From Hyperoodon ampullatus (taxonomy: Eukaryota > Chordata > Mammalia > Artiodactyla > Ziphiidae): a DNA stretch of 64,000 bases. Under the pieces are notes generated by a model, which saw only the letters and a program-made list of their open reading frames with translations, did no database searches and was not told the DNA's origin. Where the stretch lies: contig OX457057.1 in NCBI GenBank assembly GCA_949752795.1, positions 4,764,632 to 4,828,631 of the forward strand, given 5' to 3'. Shown piece after piece: positions 22,747 to 34,255 of this stretch; positions within the stretch are counted from its first letter, which is position 1; each line of letters starts with the position of its first letter. Position numbers and translations under genes: made by a program.

Positions 22747-22878
22747 TTTTTCTTTTCTTTTCTTTTCGTTTTTTGGCCATGCAGCTTGTGGGGTCTTAGT
22801 TCCCCGACCAGGGATCGAACCTGGGTCCCCTGTGGTGGAAGCGCAGAGCCCTAACCACTGGACCTCCAGGGAATACCC
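22747..22878 (-). mobile_element. Short tRNA-Glu-derived SINE
   Basis: Reverse copy with a (TTTTC)n tail, CCCCGACCAGGGATCGAACC and CTCCAGGGAATACCC. TCATCAGTGA flanks it at 22736-22745 and 22879-22888. Confidence 0.9.
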
Positions 22879-23084
22879 TCATCAGTGATTCTAAATCTTC
22901 TTTGGGGTCCCCTCTCCCCCAAGCATGTCTGACCTCAGAATCGTCCAGAGTGCTCAGAGGCAGGAAGTCTTGGTCATAATTTACGGATGAGCATTGATCC
23001 TAGAAACCTTCAGTGTTCCTGGCACAGGGTGAGGGTGGAGGTCACCACCTGACAGGGCTGCAACTCTGCTAATGACAGCGGGAA

Positions 23085-23812
23085 AGCATGGGGGTCCCTG
23101 CTGTGCACGCTGCTAACCAGTGGGCCTTACCAGGTGCCAGGCACTGTGCTGGGAGGTGCACCTATCCATTATTTCATGAATTTTTACAACCGTCCCGTGG
23201 GAAAGAAAGCGTATTTGTTTCCAAAGCCTGGTGTAACAGATGACCACAAATTTAGTGGTCCCAAAGACAGACTTATTATCTTACAATTCTGGAGGAAATG
23301 GGTCATCTGGGGTTAAAACCAAGGTGTGGGAAGATTTGTGTTCCTTCCATTCTTTCCAAGGCTCTAGGGGAGAATCCATTTCCTTGCCTTTTCCCGCTTC
23401 TCGAGGCCACCCACTTTCCTTGGTTTGTGACCTCTTCCACCGTTTCCCAAAGGCAGGAGCAAAGCATCTTCAAATCTCTCTCCCTGACCTCTGCTTCATC
23501 CTAACACCTCCTTGCCTGGTTCTGATCCTCCTGTCTCCCTCTTGTAAAGATTACATTGGGCCCACCTGGATAATCCAGGCTAAGCTCCCTAATTCAGGAT
23601 CTTTCATCACCCCTGCAAAGACCCTTTTGCCATGTAAGGACACATAGTCTCAGGTTCTGGGGATAAGAATATGTACTTCTTCGGGGGCCGTTATTCTGTC
23701 TGTCATCGAAAATACCACTATTAGTCTCACTTTACAAATAAGGAAACTGAGGCGCAGAATGACTTATCCAAGGTCACGCAGCTGGTGTGGAACATTTGGA
23801 ACTCGAACCCCA
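23085..23812 (+). mobile_element. MIR SINE split by an LTR-like insertion
   Basis: The left part CAGGTGCCAGGCACTGTGCTGGG ends at about 23205. The MIR core resumes at about 23707 with ACCACTATTAGTCTCACTTTACAAATAAGGAAACTG and GGTCACGCAGCTGG. The roughly 0.5-kb interruption is a separate feature. Confidence 0.75.
23207..23702 (-). mobile_element. LTR-like repeat inserted in MIR (family uncertain)
   Basis: Blocks such as AGACTTATTATCTTACAATTCTGGAGG, GCTCTAGGGGAGAATCC, TTACATTGGGCCCACCTGGATAATCC and GGCCGTTATTCTGTCTG belong to a widespread mammalian LTR-type repeat read in reverse. I place it near the MaLR/ERVL class but cannot name the subfamily. Confidence 0.6.
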
Positions 23813-24147
23813 TTTGTCAATGTTTGGTGCGTCAGACTCCCTGGCTCACCTGTTTGGGTCAACGTTCTCCCTTTCTACAATGACTCACTCTCCCCTAGTG
23901 GTGAGTGGGTACCTGTACCTCCCAAACTCACAGGGGTCCTGGGCAGTGCCTACACGGAGTAAAATTCTCCCACGTGGTGGGTTCAAAACCATGGGCTGTC
24001 GGCTTCGATGCTGAGCTGCGTGGCAGGGCCAGGATTCAGAAAACGTTCTCCATCCTTCAAACCAGGAGATTATTGCACCGGAGCTGCCATTAGCCTCCCC
24101 CCAATCCCCGTCCCTATTTGCTCTGTGCACCTGGTGGGGTTTTATTT
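23813..24147. other. No gene or clear repeat recognised
   Basis: Unique-looking intergenic DNA. Confidence 0.45.
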
Positions 24148-24282
24148 CCTTCCTGGTCCACGGACCAGCAGTATCAGCCTACCCGGGCACTTGTTAGAAA
24201 CACAGAGTCTCTGACCCCTCCCAGGCCTGCTGAATCTGAAACTCGGTGATTCACCTGCACGTTAAAGTTTGAGAAGCAGGGT
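24148..24282 (+). mobile_element. MER20 (hAT-Charlie), internally deleted
   Basis: GGTCCACGGACCAGCAGTATCAGCC, CACTTGTTAGAAACACAGAGTCTC and GCACGTTAAAGTTTGAGAAGC follow the MER20 consensus in order, with a middle segment missing. Confidence 0.75.
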
Positions 24283-24965
24283 CTGGAGGACCGCACTCCA
24301 TCTGGGCTGTTCTTCTCTCCCACCTTCCCCGCAGGTGTCTGGGGCTCTGACGCCAGCAGCTTGGGAGGAAGCATCGGGGAAATGTCTATGCTGCTCTTTC
24401 TGTCTTGGCTTCCATGAGTTGGCAGTGGAAGAGCCATCGCCTGGCAGGACTTGGTGAACCCCGCAGCTAGGTGGGGGCAGTGTCCATGGCCGGCGTGTCT
24501 GGGGGCCCTGCCAGTGCCTCCTGCCGCCGCCCCTCTCCTGGGCAGTGGCTGGACAGCTGGCCGGGGCAGCGTGGGGCGCCTGGTCCCTCCTCTGTGCACC
24601 AGCCTCGGCGAGAGGCAAGGGTGTGTGTGTGTGAAATGACTTTGACCTTGGTGTTTGGTCTGATTCCTCTCACAATGAAAGGGCTTCAACACGTTGGCCT
24701 GTACGTTCTGAGCGCTGCAGAGTTTTGGCATAGTGGCTGATAAGTATTTTTAGTTCCTTCCTTCTTAATGTTTGCCAGAAAACCACAGTCATTACTCATG
24801 AGCAGGGCAAGCTTATCCCTCCCAGTCTCCAGGAGAGTTGGGCTTGCCCTCAGATGCCCACTGAGGGCCCCCTGCCCTGGGCTTCCCAGCCGTCTCTGAA
24901 ATCAACATAACGCTTACACCTACAGCAAAGCACAGTGTGGTATTTTTAAACAGAATAAGCCCATA
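24283..24965. other. GC-rich unique block, no gene recognised
   Basis: Overlapping open frames on both strands reach 185 codons (24174-24731 minus), but their translations are low-complexity Pro/Ala/Arg-rich and no known domain or splice context supports coding. Confidence 0.5.
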
Positions 24966-25325
24966 GCTTTAAAAAATTAATTTATTTTAAAAATTGTAGT
25001 AAAATATACGTAACATAAAATTGATCATTTTAACCATTTTAAGTGAACAGTTCCAAGGCATTAAGTACATTCTCGTTGTTGTGCAACCACCCATCTCCAG
25101 ACCTTTCTCATCGTCCCAAACTGAAAGTCTGTTCCGTTAAACACTAACTCGCTATCCCCCTCCCCCAGCCCTTGGTAACCACCCTTCTACTTCCTGTCCC
25201 TATGCATTTGACTGCTTTAGGGACCTCATGTGAATGGAATCCTACAATATATATCCTTTTGCAACTGGCACGTTTCTCTGGGCATCTTGTTTTCAAGGTT
25301 CATCCATGTTGTAGCATCCTAAGCT
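24966..25325 (-). mobile_element. L1M-type 3' fragment
   Basis: Reverse old L1: GTAGTAAAATATACGTAACATAAAATTG, GTTGTTGTGCAACCACCCATC, GCATTTGACTGCTTTAGGGACC, GGTTCATCCATGTTGTAGC. Confidence 0.75.
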
Positions 25326-25406
25326 TTTAAAAAAATCACTCACCTAACTGATAAAAGTAATGCTAAATTGAAGCACAAGTACGCTTTTTGTTTTAGGCCA
25401 GTAGCT

Positions 25407-25530
25407 TTTTTTCTTTTTTTGGCTGCACCACGCGGCACATTGGATCTTAGTTCCCCAACCAGGGATAGAATACCGGGCCCCCTGCAGTGGAAGTGCAGAG
25501 TCTTAACCACTGGACCGCCAGGGAAGTCCC
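25407..25530 (-). mobile_element. Short tRNA-Glu-derived SINE
   Basis: Reverse copy: TTTTTGGCTGCACCACGCGG, TTAGTTCCCCAACCAGGGATAG, CCGCCAGGGAAGTCCC. Confidence 0.9.
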
Positions 25531-26098
25531 TTGGCAAGTAGTTTCTGATTAGTCCTAGCCCACATCTGCTAAGGTAGGGCAACATCTGCTTTCAAAAAAG
25601 GGATGGCAAACTAGGAGCGTGCCCAATGCAGCCACCCCTCATCTGCCTCGCAGGAGTGGTCTGGGGAAAGCTGGCTTGGTCAGCTCAGGAGAGTGTGAAG
25701 TCTGCAGGATTAGGGCTTACACATCTTCCCACAGGATGCCAATGACCTCTGCCAAGGGGAAAGTGCCTGCATCCTCAGCATCTTCAATTCTGGTTCCCTG
25801 TGTGGATCTTACTTTTAATGGCAGTACCTTCCAGACCACAAGGGATGAGGCTCCCTCTGAAAAATCTCGCCATTGGTAGAAGGATAATGGCCCTAAGGAT
25901 CTAGTTCAGTAAACACGCTGTTCTTTTGTGATGCTCTTACCAAATGAAGCTCACACTTTGGGATTAATTAAACTCTCTTCTAGCTGCCTGCCAGTGTAAC
26001 CTTTCCTTTATGCTTCTTAGGGGGGCACACGATGTAAAAAGTCAAATCTATTATGTTCATGACTTGGAGGGAAAGATCTGGGACAAAATTACCTTACA
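25531..26098. other. No gene or clear repeat recognised
   Basis: Unique-looking intergenic DNA. Confidence 0.5.
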
Positions 26099-26111
26099 CA
26101 CTGTTTTTTTA

Positions 26112-26326
26112 TTTTTTTTTATTTTTATTTTTTTACGGTATGCGGGCCTCTCACTGTTGTGGCCTCTCCCCTTGCGGAGCACAGGCTCCGGACGCGCAGG
26201 CTCAGCGGCCATGGCTCACGGGCCCAGCCGCTCCGCGGCATGTGGGATCTTCCCAGACCAGGGCACGAACCCGTGTCCCCTGCATCGGCAGGCGGACTCT
26301 CAACCACTGCGCCACCAGGGAAGCCC
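26112..26326 (-). mobile_element. CHR-2-type SINE
   Basis: Reverse copy, close to the CHR-2 consensus throughout. A 13-bp perfect duplication CACTGTTTTTTTA lies at 26099-26111 and 26327-26339. Confidence 0.95.
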
Positions 26327-26339
26327 CACTGTTTTTTTA

Positions 26340-27286
26340 AATGTCTGAAACATTTATATTAACATATTTCCATACAAATAACCCAAAGAAAGTTTAGTAT
26401 TAGTTGTTTTTTTGTTTTTTTTATATTTTATTTTTTATTTTATTTTATGAGTATTGGATCAAGTGTATGGCTCTCTGAGCTGTATGTTAGCTAAATAACA
26501 GACTCAACCCAGAAGACTGATTTGGAATTAAAGACATAAAGACCACTGAGGATAGACTGAACCCCCAATTTCTTAGTTCACTTCAAGGGTGGGGGGGGAC
26601 ATTAGAGACATATCTGGAAGTTGGGTGCTGACTGTTGAAGCCACAGCCCCTGTTCTTGTTCCAATCTTGCTGTGATTTTGAGTGCATGACATTTAATTAA
26701 TTTTGCAGTTAATTCTTTGCAGCCTTCCTTTTTTGACAGTGTCAGTAGGCTCTCTCAGCTGGTTGGGAAAAGTCTGTATCAGTCATTACCCTCGCTGGAG
26801 CTCAGACAGGGTCATCTGGCTGCAGCAGGAGGCCGCAGGTGCAGGGGCAGGTGTGGAGCCGGGACAAGATTTCAGCGCGAGCACGGTTTCCCGGAGGAAG
26901 CGCGGTCCACAAGCTCCATCTCGGTGTCCCATGAGGACCTTTTAAATCTTCCCTTTCCCTGGCCTCAGTTCCAGGAGATTTTAAAAAATGCTTGCATTTT
27001 CAAGAATTTTAAGAAACTTTGTATTGACGTAACACACACACACACACACGGTAACAAATAAAAAAGTAGAAAAGAGATAATGTTGAAACTCCCCAAAGTG
27101 ACTTTAACTATTCCTTGCTTTAATTCTTCTGGAGTTTTCTCTGCTGTTCTATGATAATACCTCTATTGTTTGATTTTTTTCAATTTTGGGCACTATCTTT
27201 TGACTCCCAAGTAGAAAGATAAAGATTTAGTTCACCTACCCCATCCTTTCCTCCTTGTTGTCGTCTCTCTTTTGCTTTTATAACTG
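26340..27286. other. No gene or clear interspersed repeat recognised
   Basis: Unique-looking DNA with a T/A-rich patch at 26405-26450 and a (CA)n run at about 27032-27049. Confidence 0.5.
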
Positions 27287-28700
27287 CTTTATTGAGCTAG
27301 AATTCACATACCATAAAATTCACCCTGTTCAAGTGTACAATTCAGTGTTTTTTGGTATGTTCACAAAGTTGTGCAACGATGTCTAAACCCAGTGTCCATC
27401 ATTCTCTAAATCCAGAGAATTTTCGTCTCCCACAAGGAAGCCCCACACACGCTAGCGGTTGGTCCTCACGTACCCTCCTCCCAACCTTTAGCAGCTACTA
27501 ATTTCTCCACATCCCATCAGCACTTGTTATCTGTGTTCTTACAGTCATTCTAGTGGATGTGAAGTAGTTTCTGATTGTGGTTTTGATTTGCATTTCCCTA
27601 ATTACTAATGATTTTGAGCATCTTTTCATGAGCTGATTGGTTATTTATAGATCTTCTTTGGAGAAATGTCTATTCAAGTCCTTTGTCTTTTTCAATTGGA
27701 TTTCTTGTTTATTGTTGAGGTCTAAGAAATCTTTATATATTCTGGAAACTAGATCCTCATCAGATATATAATTTGCAAATATTTTCTTACATTCTATGGG
27801 TTGTCCTTTCTCTTTCTTTCTTTTTTTTATTACTTAATTAATTTATTTTTGGCTGCCTTGAGTCTTCGTTGTGGTGCACAGGCTTCTTATTGCAGTGGCT
27901 TGTCTTGTTGCGGAACACAGGCTCTAGGTGCGCGGGCTTCAGTAGTTGCAGCATACAAGCTCAGTAGTTGCGGCACACGGGCCCTAGAGTGCACAGGCTT
28001 CAGTAGTTGTGGAGCATGGGCTCAGTAGTTGTGGCTCATGGGCTTAGTTGCTCCACAGCATGTGGGATTTTCCCGGACCAGGGATTGAACCTGTGTCCCT
28101 TGCATTGGCAGGCGGATTCTTAACCACTGCACCACCAGGGAAATCCCTATTCCTGGTTTGTTCAGTGCTATTAATGTGAAAGAGTGTTGTATTTTGTCAC
28201 ATGCTTTTTTTGTGTGTCCATGACATGATTGTGTAGTTTTGGTCCTTTATTCTGTTAATATAGTGTATTACATTGATTGTTTTCATATGTTAAACCAATG
28301 TTGCATTCCTGGAATAAATCCTACTTGGTTACATAATCCTTTTTATACGTTGCTGGATTTGATTTGCTAGTATTTTGTTGAGGAATTTTGCATCTACTAC
28401 ATTCAGAAGGGATATTGGTATGTGACTTTTTTTGGTGATGTCTTTATCCAGTTTTGGTATCAGGGAACACTGGTCTCATAGAATGAGTCAGGATGTGTTC
28501 TCACCTGCTTTATTTTTTGGGAAGAGTTTGTGAGGGATGGGTATCAATTCTTCTTTAAACATAACAGCAGGATTCACCAGTGAAGCCATCTAAGCCTGGG
28601 CTTTTGTGTGTGTGTGTGCGGGGGCAGGAGGGCAAGTTTTTTGATTACTAATTCAATCTCTTTACTTATTACAGGTGTATTGATATTTCCTATTTCTTCT
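27287..28700 (-). mobile_element. L1M element with ORF2 remnant, split by a SINE
   Basis: Reverse old L1. 27287-27820 holds 3' sequence (ATTCACATACCATAAAATTCACCC, GTGCAACGATGTCTAAACC, TTGATTTGCATTTCCCTAATTACTAATG). After the SINE, 28148-28700 corresponds to the reverse-transcriptase part of ORF2 (TTGCATTCCTGGAATAAATCC, CTCATAGAATGAGTCAGG, CACCAGTGAAGCCATCTAAGCC). Stops and frameshifts make it a dead copy. Confidence 0.82.
27822..28147 (-). mobile_element. CHR-1-type SINE nested in L1M
   Basis: Reverse copy: AATTAATTTATTTTTGGCTG tail, GCGCGGGCTTCAGTAGTTGC, CCACCAGGGAAATCCC. It lies between the two parts of the L1M. Confidence 0.92.
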
Positions 28701-29428
28701 TGAATCCTTTGTTGAGTTTTCCTTCATGCTTGGTATTTATCTATACATTATTATTTAAAATTCTTCTATCAGTCATTTTTCCTAGCTTTAAATAATTGGC
28801 TTATCTCTTGATTTTTTTGAACATCAGCTCTCCACAATTTCATTTCAACCTCTATTTTATCAGATAAGGATGTTTACATCCCATCCTTTCCTCCCCCTTC
28901 GCTTGTTATAATATATTTTAGCTACACTTTTACAACATCAGAGTTTACAAAAGGTAACATTTGTATTCTGTCCTGAAGACACAGATGTCTTGGGCACTAT
29001 GTCTTCAGTTTGAATGAAAAGTTAAAAACCAATGAATGACTTTACATTCCAATGACATCCTCAGGAGGGTTGATGCCTGTCCCAAGAGTGAACTCTGTGC
29101 CATTTTTCCAAATACAAAAAAATTATTATTATCATATTCTGTTGATTGCTTGAAATGATTACATATTTTGTTTGCTTCATTTTTGGACCTTTATTTCTTG
29201 TATACTTTTTATTGTTTTTCCTGGAAGGCCTAATTGCCTTTCTTTTTCTTTCTTTTCTTTTTTTTTTTTGGCATGACTTGCCTTAATCCTATTCTCAATT
29301 CTTTTTCAAGCTTGCAATTATGCCATCTATTCTCACCAGAGACCATTCTCCTGGAGCTCTCTGCTTTCCTGCTCCAAACTGGACAGTTGTTTGCTAGATT
29401 CCCAGCTGCCTTTTTTTTTCCTGCTTTA
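28701..29428. other. No gene or clear repeat recognised
   Basis: AT-rich DNA, possibly including further decayed L1 at its left edge. Poly(T) runs near 29240-29270. Confidence 0.45.
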
Positions 29429-29915
29429 TTTTCTATTGAGATATAATTGATTTATAACATTGTGTAATTTTAAGGTGTACAACGTATTGATTTGATCCAA
29501 TTATATATATATATATATATAATTTCCAAAACATGTATTACAGAAAAGAAAATCTGTAATAATTAAGCAATAACTCTCCATTCCCCCAGCCCCTGGAACC
29601 TACCATTCTGCTTTCTATGAATTTGATAACTCCAGGTACCTCATATAGGTGGAATCCCACAGTGTTTGTCTTTTTGTGATTGGCTTATTTCATTTGGCAA
29701 AATGTCTTCAGGTTTCATCCATATGGTACCAGAGGTCAGAGTTTCCTTCCTTTCTGGCTGAATAATATTCCACTGTATGTATACACCACATTTTGTTTAT
29801 CTGCTCACCTGTGGATGGGTGCGTGTGTTGTTTTCACTTTTTGGCTGCAATGCACATTGGCGTGCAAGTATTTGTTTCAGTCCCTGCTTTAAACTCCTGT
29901 GAGTATATGGCCAGG
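29429..29915 (-). mobile_element. L1M-type 3' fragment
   Basis: Reverse old L1: TTGAGATATAATTGATTTATAACATTG, TCCCCCAGCCCCTGGAACC, GGTTTCATCCATATGG, GAATAATATTCCACTGTATG. Contains a short (TA)n tract at 29503-29520. Confidence 0.8.
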
Positions 29916-30571
29916 ACATTTCTCCCTGCTCCACCACTAGCTGCTTGGTCCTCACTGTCTTCTCGGTTGGGTCATCTCAGCAACTCTGAGCACTGGCTCT
30001 TCTCCTCCCCCACCCCCAGTTAGTCTCTTTCTGAATCATTTCTTCCTTTCTTTTTCTTTTCTGTCATCATAAAACTTTGCTTTTCCTCAGTTGTCCCACC
30101 TAAAAGGAAAAGTCTAGATCTTCCTGGAATATAACTTCAGCAGAATTAGAAGGCAATGAACTCGTATTGGAAATCTGCCTCAAAATGCCCAGGAGGAAGA
30201 GGTGTGACACAAAATCAAGGAATTGATTTCATTGTTAATTTCTTGTGACTTTCCCCTGGTTTTGACTAATTACCCGTCCTGCAGGCTAGATTAATTTTTG
30301 AATTTAATATCATTGTATAGCATTCAATCAGAAAAAGCGATAATCAAGGTTAAAATTGTTATACAATTAAGTCATCGGTTTCCTTTCCTCCTAAAATGGA
30401 ACTGTTAAGAATTTACTTCTTTAACGTTAAAATCAATCCAAATATTGATAAGTCTTTTGGCAAGTTTTTGAGGAAGATAATTTAATGCATAATCCTTGCT
30501 GAGCACGTAGTAAACATAAGACCATCTATTTCAATGGGCAGAACTAGGTGCTTTGCTGGAAATTTTTTGGC
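29916..30571. other. No gene or clear repeat recognised
   Basis: AT-rich unique-looking DNA. Confidence 0.5.
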
Positions 30572-30589
30572 TAAAGTCAACACATTTTT

Positions 30590-30896
30590 ATTTTTTAAAA
30601 ACATGTTTACTAATTTATTTATTTATATTTATTTATTTATTTATTTGGTTGCAGTGGGTCTTAGTTGCAGCACTCGGGATCTTCGTTGCAGCATGCAGGA
30701 TCTTTCACTGCAGTGCGTGGGCTCTTTGTTGCAGCGCACAGGCTTCTCTAGTTGTGCGGCACGGGCTCAGTAGTTGAGGAGCACGGGCTTAGTTGTCCCG
30801 CGGCATGTGGGACCTTAGTTCCCCGACCAGGGATCAAACCCGTGTCCCCTGCATTGGGAGGCAGATTCTTAACCACTGGACGACCAGGGAAGTCCA
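30590..30896 (-). mobile_element. CHR-1-type SINE
   Basis: Reverse copy with an (ATTT)n tail and CGACCAGGGAAGTCC head. An 18-bp perfect duplication TAAAGTCAACACATTTTT lies at 30572-30589 and 30897-30914. Confidence 0.95.
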
Positions 30897-30914
30897 TAAA
30901 GTCAACACATTTTT

Positions 30915-31527
30915 TAAAAGGGAAAAACAAACTGGATGTGCAAATCTTTGTAAAAAGAGGGAAAAATCAATTTATTATGAGCAGTAAATTAAGAAATCAA
31001 GCTTTTACACCTATGAGTGTTAGGGGCGGGCTGAGTGGTTGCTCAGATTCTGACAGATCTTGTGGTATCCCACTTTATATTATGGAGTGAATGGCAGTGA
31101 TTCAAATTTTTAAATTTGCATGAAAAATTCAAGCCAGAAATACATTAAGGTAAATTGAAGGATGTCAAAATCATATACAAATTAAGACGTTTGGCATTAC
31201 ATGTGACTTTTAAGATTTTGAAGAAGTATCTTTGCCTTCATCCCCACAAACCTTTGGGCAAATATTAGATCAGATGTGCAAGTAACTACAAGAAAAACTG
31301 CCAGCTCCTAAAATGTTTTACTTGTCTGCTGTTCCCTCGTGTGGTAAATAAGGAAGAAAACCTTATTTTTGACCACCTCCCAGGGGAAATAATTAATAGT
31401 TTAGGCAAGTGGGCTAGTAGCTATTTGTGAAGTAGAGTTAAACAGATACCATCCCAGAGATAATGCATATCACTTAGAACTTGAAATGGACACACCATAG
31501 GTTTCCCCCCTTAATTTATAGTGCAAT
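30915..31527. other. No gene or clear repeat recognised
   Basis: AT-rich unique-looking DNA. Confidence 0.5.
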
Positions 31528-31539
31528 AAAAGCAGTCAT

Positions 31540-31754
31540 GGGCTTCCCTGGTGGCGCAGTGGTTGAGAGTCCGCCTGCCGATGCAGGGGACACGGGTTCG
31601 TGCCCCGGTCTGGGAAGATCCCACATGCCGCGGAGCGGCTGGGCCCGTGAGCCATGGCCGCTGGGCCTGTGCGTCCGGAGCCTGTGCTCCGCAACGGGAG
31701 AGGCCACAACAGTGAGAGGCCCACATAACGCAAAAAAAAAAAAAAAAAAAAAAA
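31540..31754 (+). mobile_element. CHR-2-type SINE
   Basis: Forward copy close to consensus, starting GGGCTTCCCTGGTGGCGC, with a poly(A) tail. A 12-bp perfect duplication AAAAGCAGTCAT lies at 31528-31539 and 31755-31766. Confidence 0.95.
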
Positions 31755-31766
31755 AAAAGCAGTCAT

Positions 31767-32400
31767 AAATGTAGGCACATTCCACCCTTGCAAAGAGTTA
31801 CCATTTTTATGATTTTGACAAGTTCACACTCCTGGCTTTACCCTCACACTGTCCTGGGCTCAAGTATTTAATATTTAACAATCTGTATTCTATAAATAAT
31901 AGATGTGCCTATCTTCACAACTGAAAATCAGCAGCAGATTTTATTGTTGACGAGAGTGATGATGTTCTCTCACCTTCTTTTCTTACCTTTTTATGGTATT
32001 GTTAATTTTCCCTTTGTGGCTGAGAGCGGAGGGAGGGGTTTAGGTCATTCCAGAGAGAAACAGGCTGTAATAACCCAATTGGAACCGAGCACTAGGAGAA
32101 GCTTGGATAACTCCAGACCATTTCAGCAGTTTGAGTTTGCAGACTCATTCAAATGCTGGAGCTGGGAAGAACCCCAGGCATCATTCACAGACTTCCTGTT
32201 ACCATGAGGCAACCCCAAAATTTTCATCCAGCAGATACGGGGCTCATGCCTACTAAGTACAAAGATGAGCATGAAGGAGAGTTGTTGGTGAAGGGATTTG
32301 GCCAAGGTCATATAGCTGGTATTGGCAGAGTGGATGAAAGTCAACTCAATTCAATACATGATTGGAAACTACTGAGAAACAGAGTCCTGGCTCCCCCAAA
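31767..32400. other. No gene or clear repeat recognised
   Basis: Unique-looking DNA. A MIR-like stretch around 32255-32330 (GGCCAAGGTCATATAGCTGG) is possible but weak. Confidence 0.45.
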
Positions 32401-32401
32401 G

Positions 32402-32645
32402 TTTTTTTTTTTAGTTAATTTTTATTGGAGTACAGTTGCTTTATAGTGTTTTGTTAGTTTCTGCTGTCCAGCAAAGTGAATCAGCCATATGTATACATAT
32501 ATATATGTATATATATATGTATACATATGTATATATATATGTGTGTATATATATGTATGTATATATCTCCTCTTTTTTGGATTTCCTTCCCATTTAGGTC
32601 ACCACAGAGCATTGAGTAGAGTTCCCTGTGCTCTACAGTAGGTCC
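32402..32645 (-). mobile_element. L1 3' UTR with expanded TA/TG tract
   Basis: Reverse L1 3' UTR: GGAGTACAGTTGCTTTATAG, CAGCAAAGTGAATCAGCC, TGCTCTACAGTAGGTCC. An alternating TATA/TGTA tract occupies 32487-32567. Confidence 0.82.
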
Positions 32646-32669
32646 TCAAAAGTTTAAATCATGTGATTT

Positions 32670-33000
32670 CCCCTGCTGAAAACCCTACAAATGGACCTCT
32701 ATCACGTTTGTAATAAAATCCAAACTTCTTATCTGGGCCAACAAGTCCCCTTGAGTTCTGGCTCTTTTGTTCCCCATCTTGTGGTCATGTCAGCTCCTCA
32801 GACCGAGCTGATTCCATCCCCAGGGCCATTGCACAGGCCGTTCTCTGTGTCTGACATGAATTTCCCCCAGATATTCCCACAGCTTCCGCTAAAACGGTAT
32901 CCCAGGTGCCCAGCGAGGAAATTCCTATCCCATTTCTCTGCTTTGTTGACTTCAGAACCATGGGATGCCCAGATTAAACATTATTTCTGGGTGTGTCTGT
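32670..33000 (+). mobile_element. L2 fragment
   Basis: GAAAACCCTACAAATGGACC, AATAAAATCCAAACTTCTTATC and CAGGGCCATTGCACAGGCCGTTCTC are typical of the 3' kilobase of LINE-2. Confidence 0.7.
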
Positions 33001-33042
33001 GAGGGTGTTTCTGAGTGAGCTTATCAATTAAATCAGTGGACT

Positions 33043-33514
33043 CAGCAAAGTAGATGGCCCTCTCCTATGTGGGTGGGCATCACCCAAGCCATGGAGGCCT
33101 GAATAGAAAAAAAAGGGGGAGGAAGGAGGATTCATCCCTTTTTGCTTCCTGCCTGCCCGCTTCAGTTGGGACCTCTTATCTCACCTTCTCCAGCCCTTGG
33201 ATGGGATCTAAACCATTGGCTCCCTGGTTCTCAGCCTTTGGCCTCAGTCTGAATTATATCACCAGTTTTCCTGGGTCTCCACCTTGCAGATGGCAGATGG
33301 TGGCACTTCTCAGTCTCCATCACTGGGTGAGCCAACTCCTATAGTAAATCTCTCTCTCTCTCTCTCAATATCTCTCTTTCTATCTACCTATCTATTTATA
33401 TCTATACCTACACCTATACCTATACCTACACGTACACCTACATCTACAACTATATATCTATATCTATATCTATCTCCTACTGGTTCTGTTTCTCTGGAGA
33501 ACCCTCACTAACAT
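33043..33514 (+). mobile_element. LTR-like repeat with CT/CTAT microsatellite
   Basis: GTGGGTGGGCATCACCCAAGCC, CCTGGGTCTCCACCTTGCAGATGGC and the closing TTCTGTTTCTCTGGAGAACCCTCACTAACA match a common mammalian LTR-type repeat whose name I cannot fix. A (TC)n run (33349-33366) leads into CTATAC/CTACAC repeats up to about 33476. Confidence 0.55.
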
Positions 33515-34069
33515 AGTTACCCTTAGGTCTCCCTCTCTGGAGGGCAACTTGGAGTTCCTTCTCTAAGCTTAATGTCCAGCAAAATACTTAGAGTTTCTGG
33601 AAGGTCAGTGAATGAGCAAAGGTAGCTGAATGAATGGAGTTGAGTGTTTGGAATTTGTAAAAGGCACTTCTTACAAATATTGAGCATGTCATTGGCTCTA
33701 GTTTGATCTGCCCTTTACCTAAAAGTTAATGTGTATGAAGCCGGCATTTCCTCCTTGCTTTCTGGATCCAGCATGAAGGCGGCCTGGTTCTATGAGTTTA
33801 GCATGATGGGTTAAATAAACTTTGTAAACACAAACAGGAAATCACATAGAAAAAAAAAACACAAACAAACAAAACGTGGTTTGAAAGTCTCCATTGAAGT
33901 CTCCAGGGCTTACTTTCTTAATTCCTACAACCTCAAGCAGGGTCCTGCAATTTAAAATGGAGATGACTGGCTAGACAAACAGAGGGCTGCTGCCAGTGAT
34001 AAACAGAAAATAGCAATTGTTATGCCTTCCATTTTAGTGTTTTTTGCATTTTCAAGAGAACCTTTATAG
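33515..34069. other. No gene or clear repeat recognised
   Basis: Unique-looking intergenic DNA. Confidence 0.5.
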
Positions 34070-34255
34070 GCATGCCGACATTCATAACAACTCATGCTAT
34101 GCCCCAGTAGGCGTTATACACATTTGCAGACGAGGGGCTCAGAGCTCACAGAAGTCACATGATTTGCCCAATGCTGGCTGCCCCTGACTTTGGCAGAGGC
34201 AGGTGGTAGAATCCAGGCCTGCCCATCAGTCTAGAACTGATGCTCCCAAATTGCA
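34070..34255 (+). mobile_element. MIR SINE
   Basis: Diverged MIR: ATTTGCAGACGAGGGGCTCAGAGCTCACAGAAGTCACATGATTTGCCC followed by GGTGGTAGAATCCAGGCC. Confidence 0.65.

Noticed and set aside
24174..24731. 185-codon minus-strand open frame
   Set aside because: It overlaps a MER20 fossil at one end and other open frames on both strands. Translation resembles no known protein.
28148..28700. Functional reverse transcriptase
   Set aside because: The L1 ORF2 text is recognisable but full of stops and frameshifts; no long open frame remains.
31516..31785. Many recurring frames translating to phrases like CGLSRCGAQAPDAQAQRPWL
   Set aside because: These are translations of CHR-2 and CHR-1 SINEs repeated throughout the window, not a protein family.
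33349..33476. CRISPR array or satellite
   Set aside because: It is a run of imperfect CT and CTAT/CTAC units typical of a microsatellite inside an LTR-type repeat; no spacer structure, and the genome is eukaryotic.
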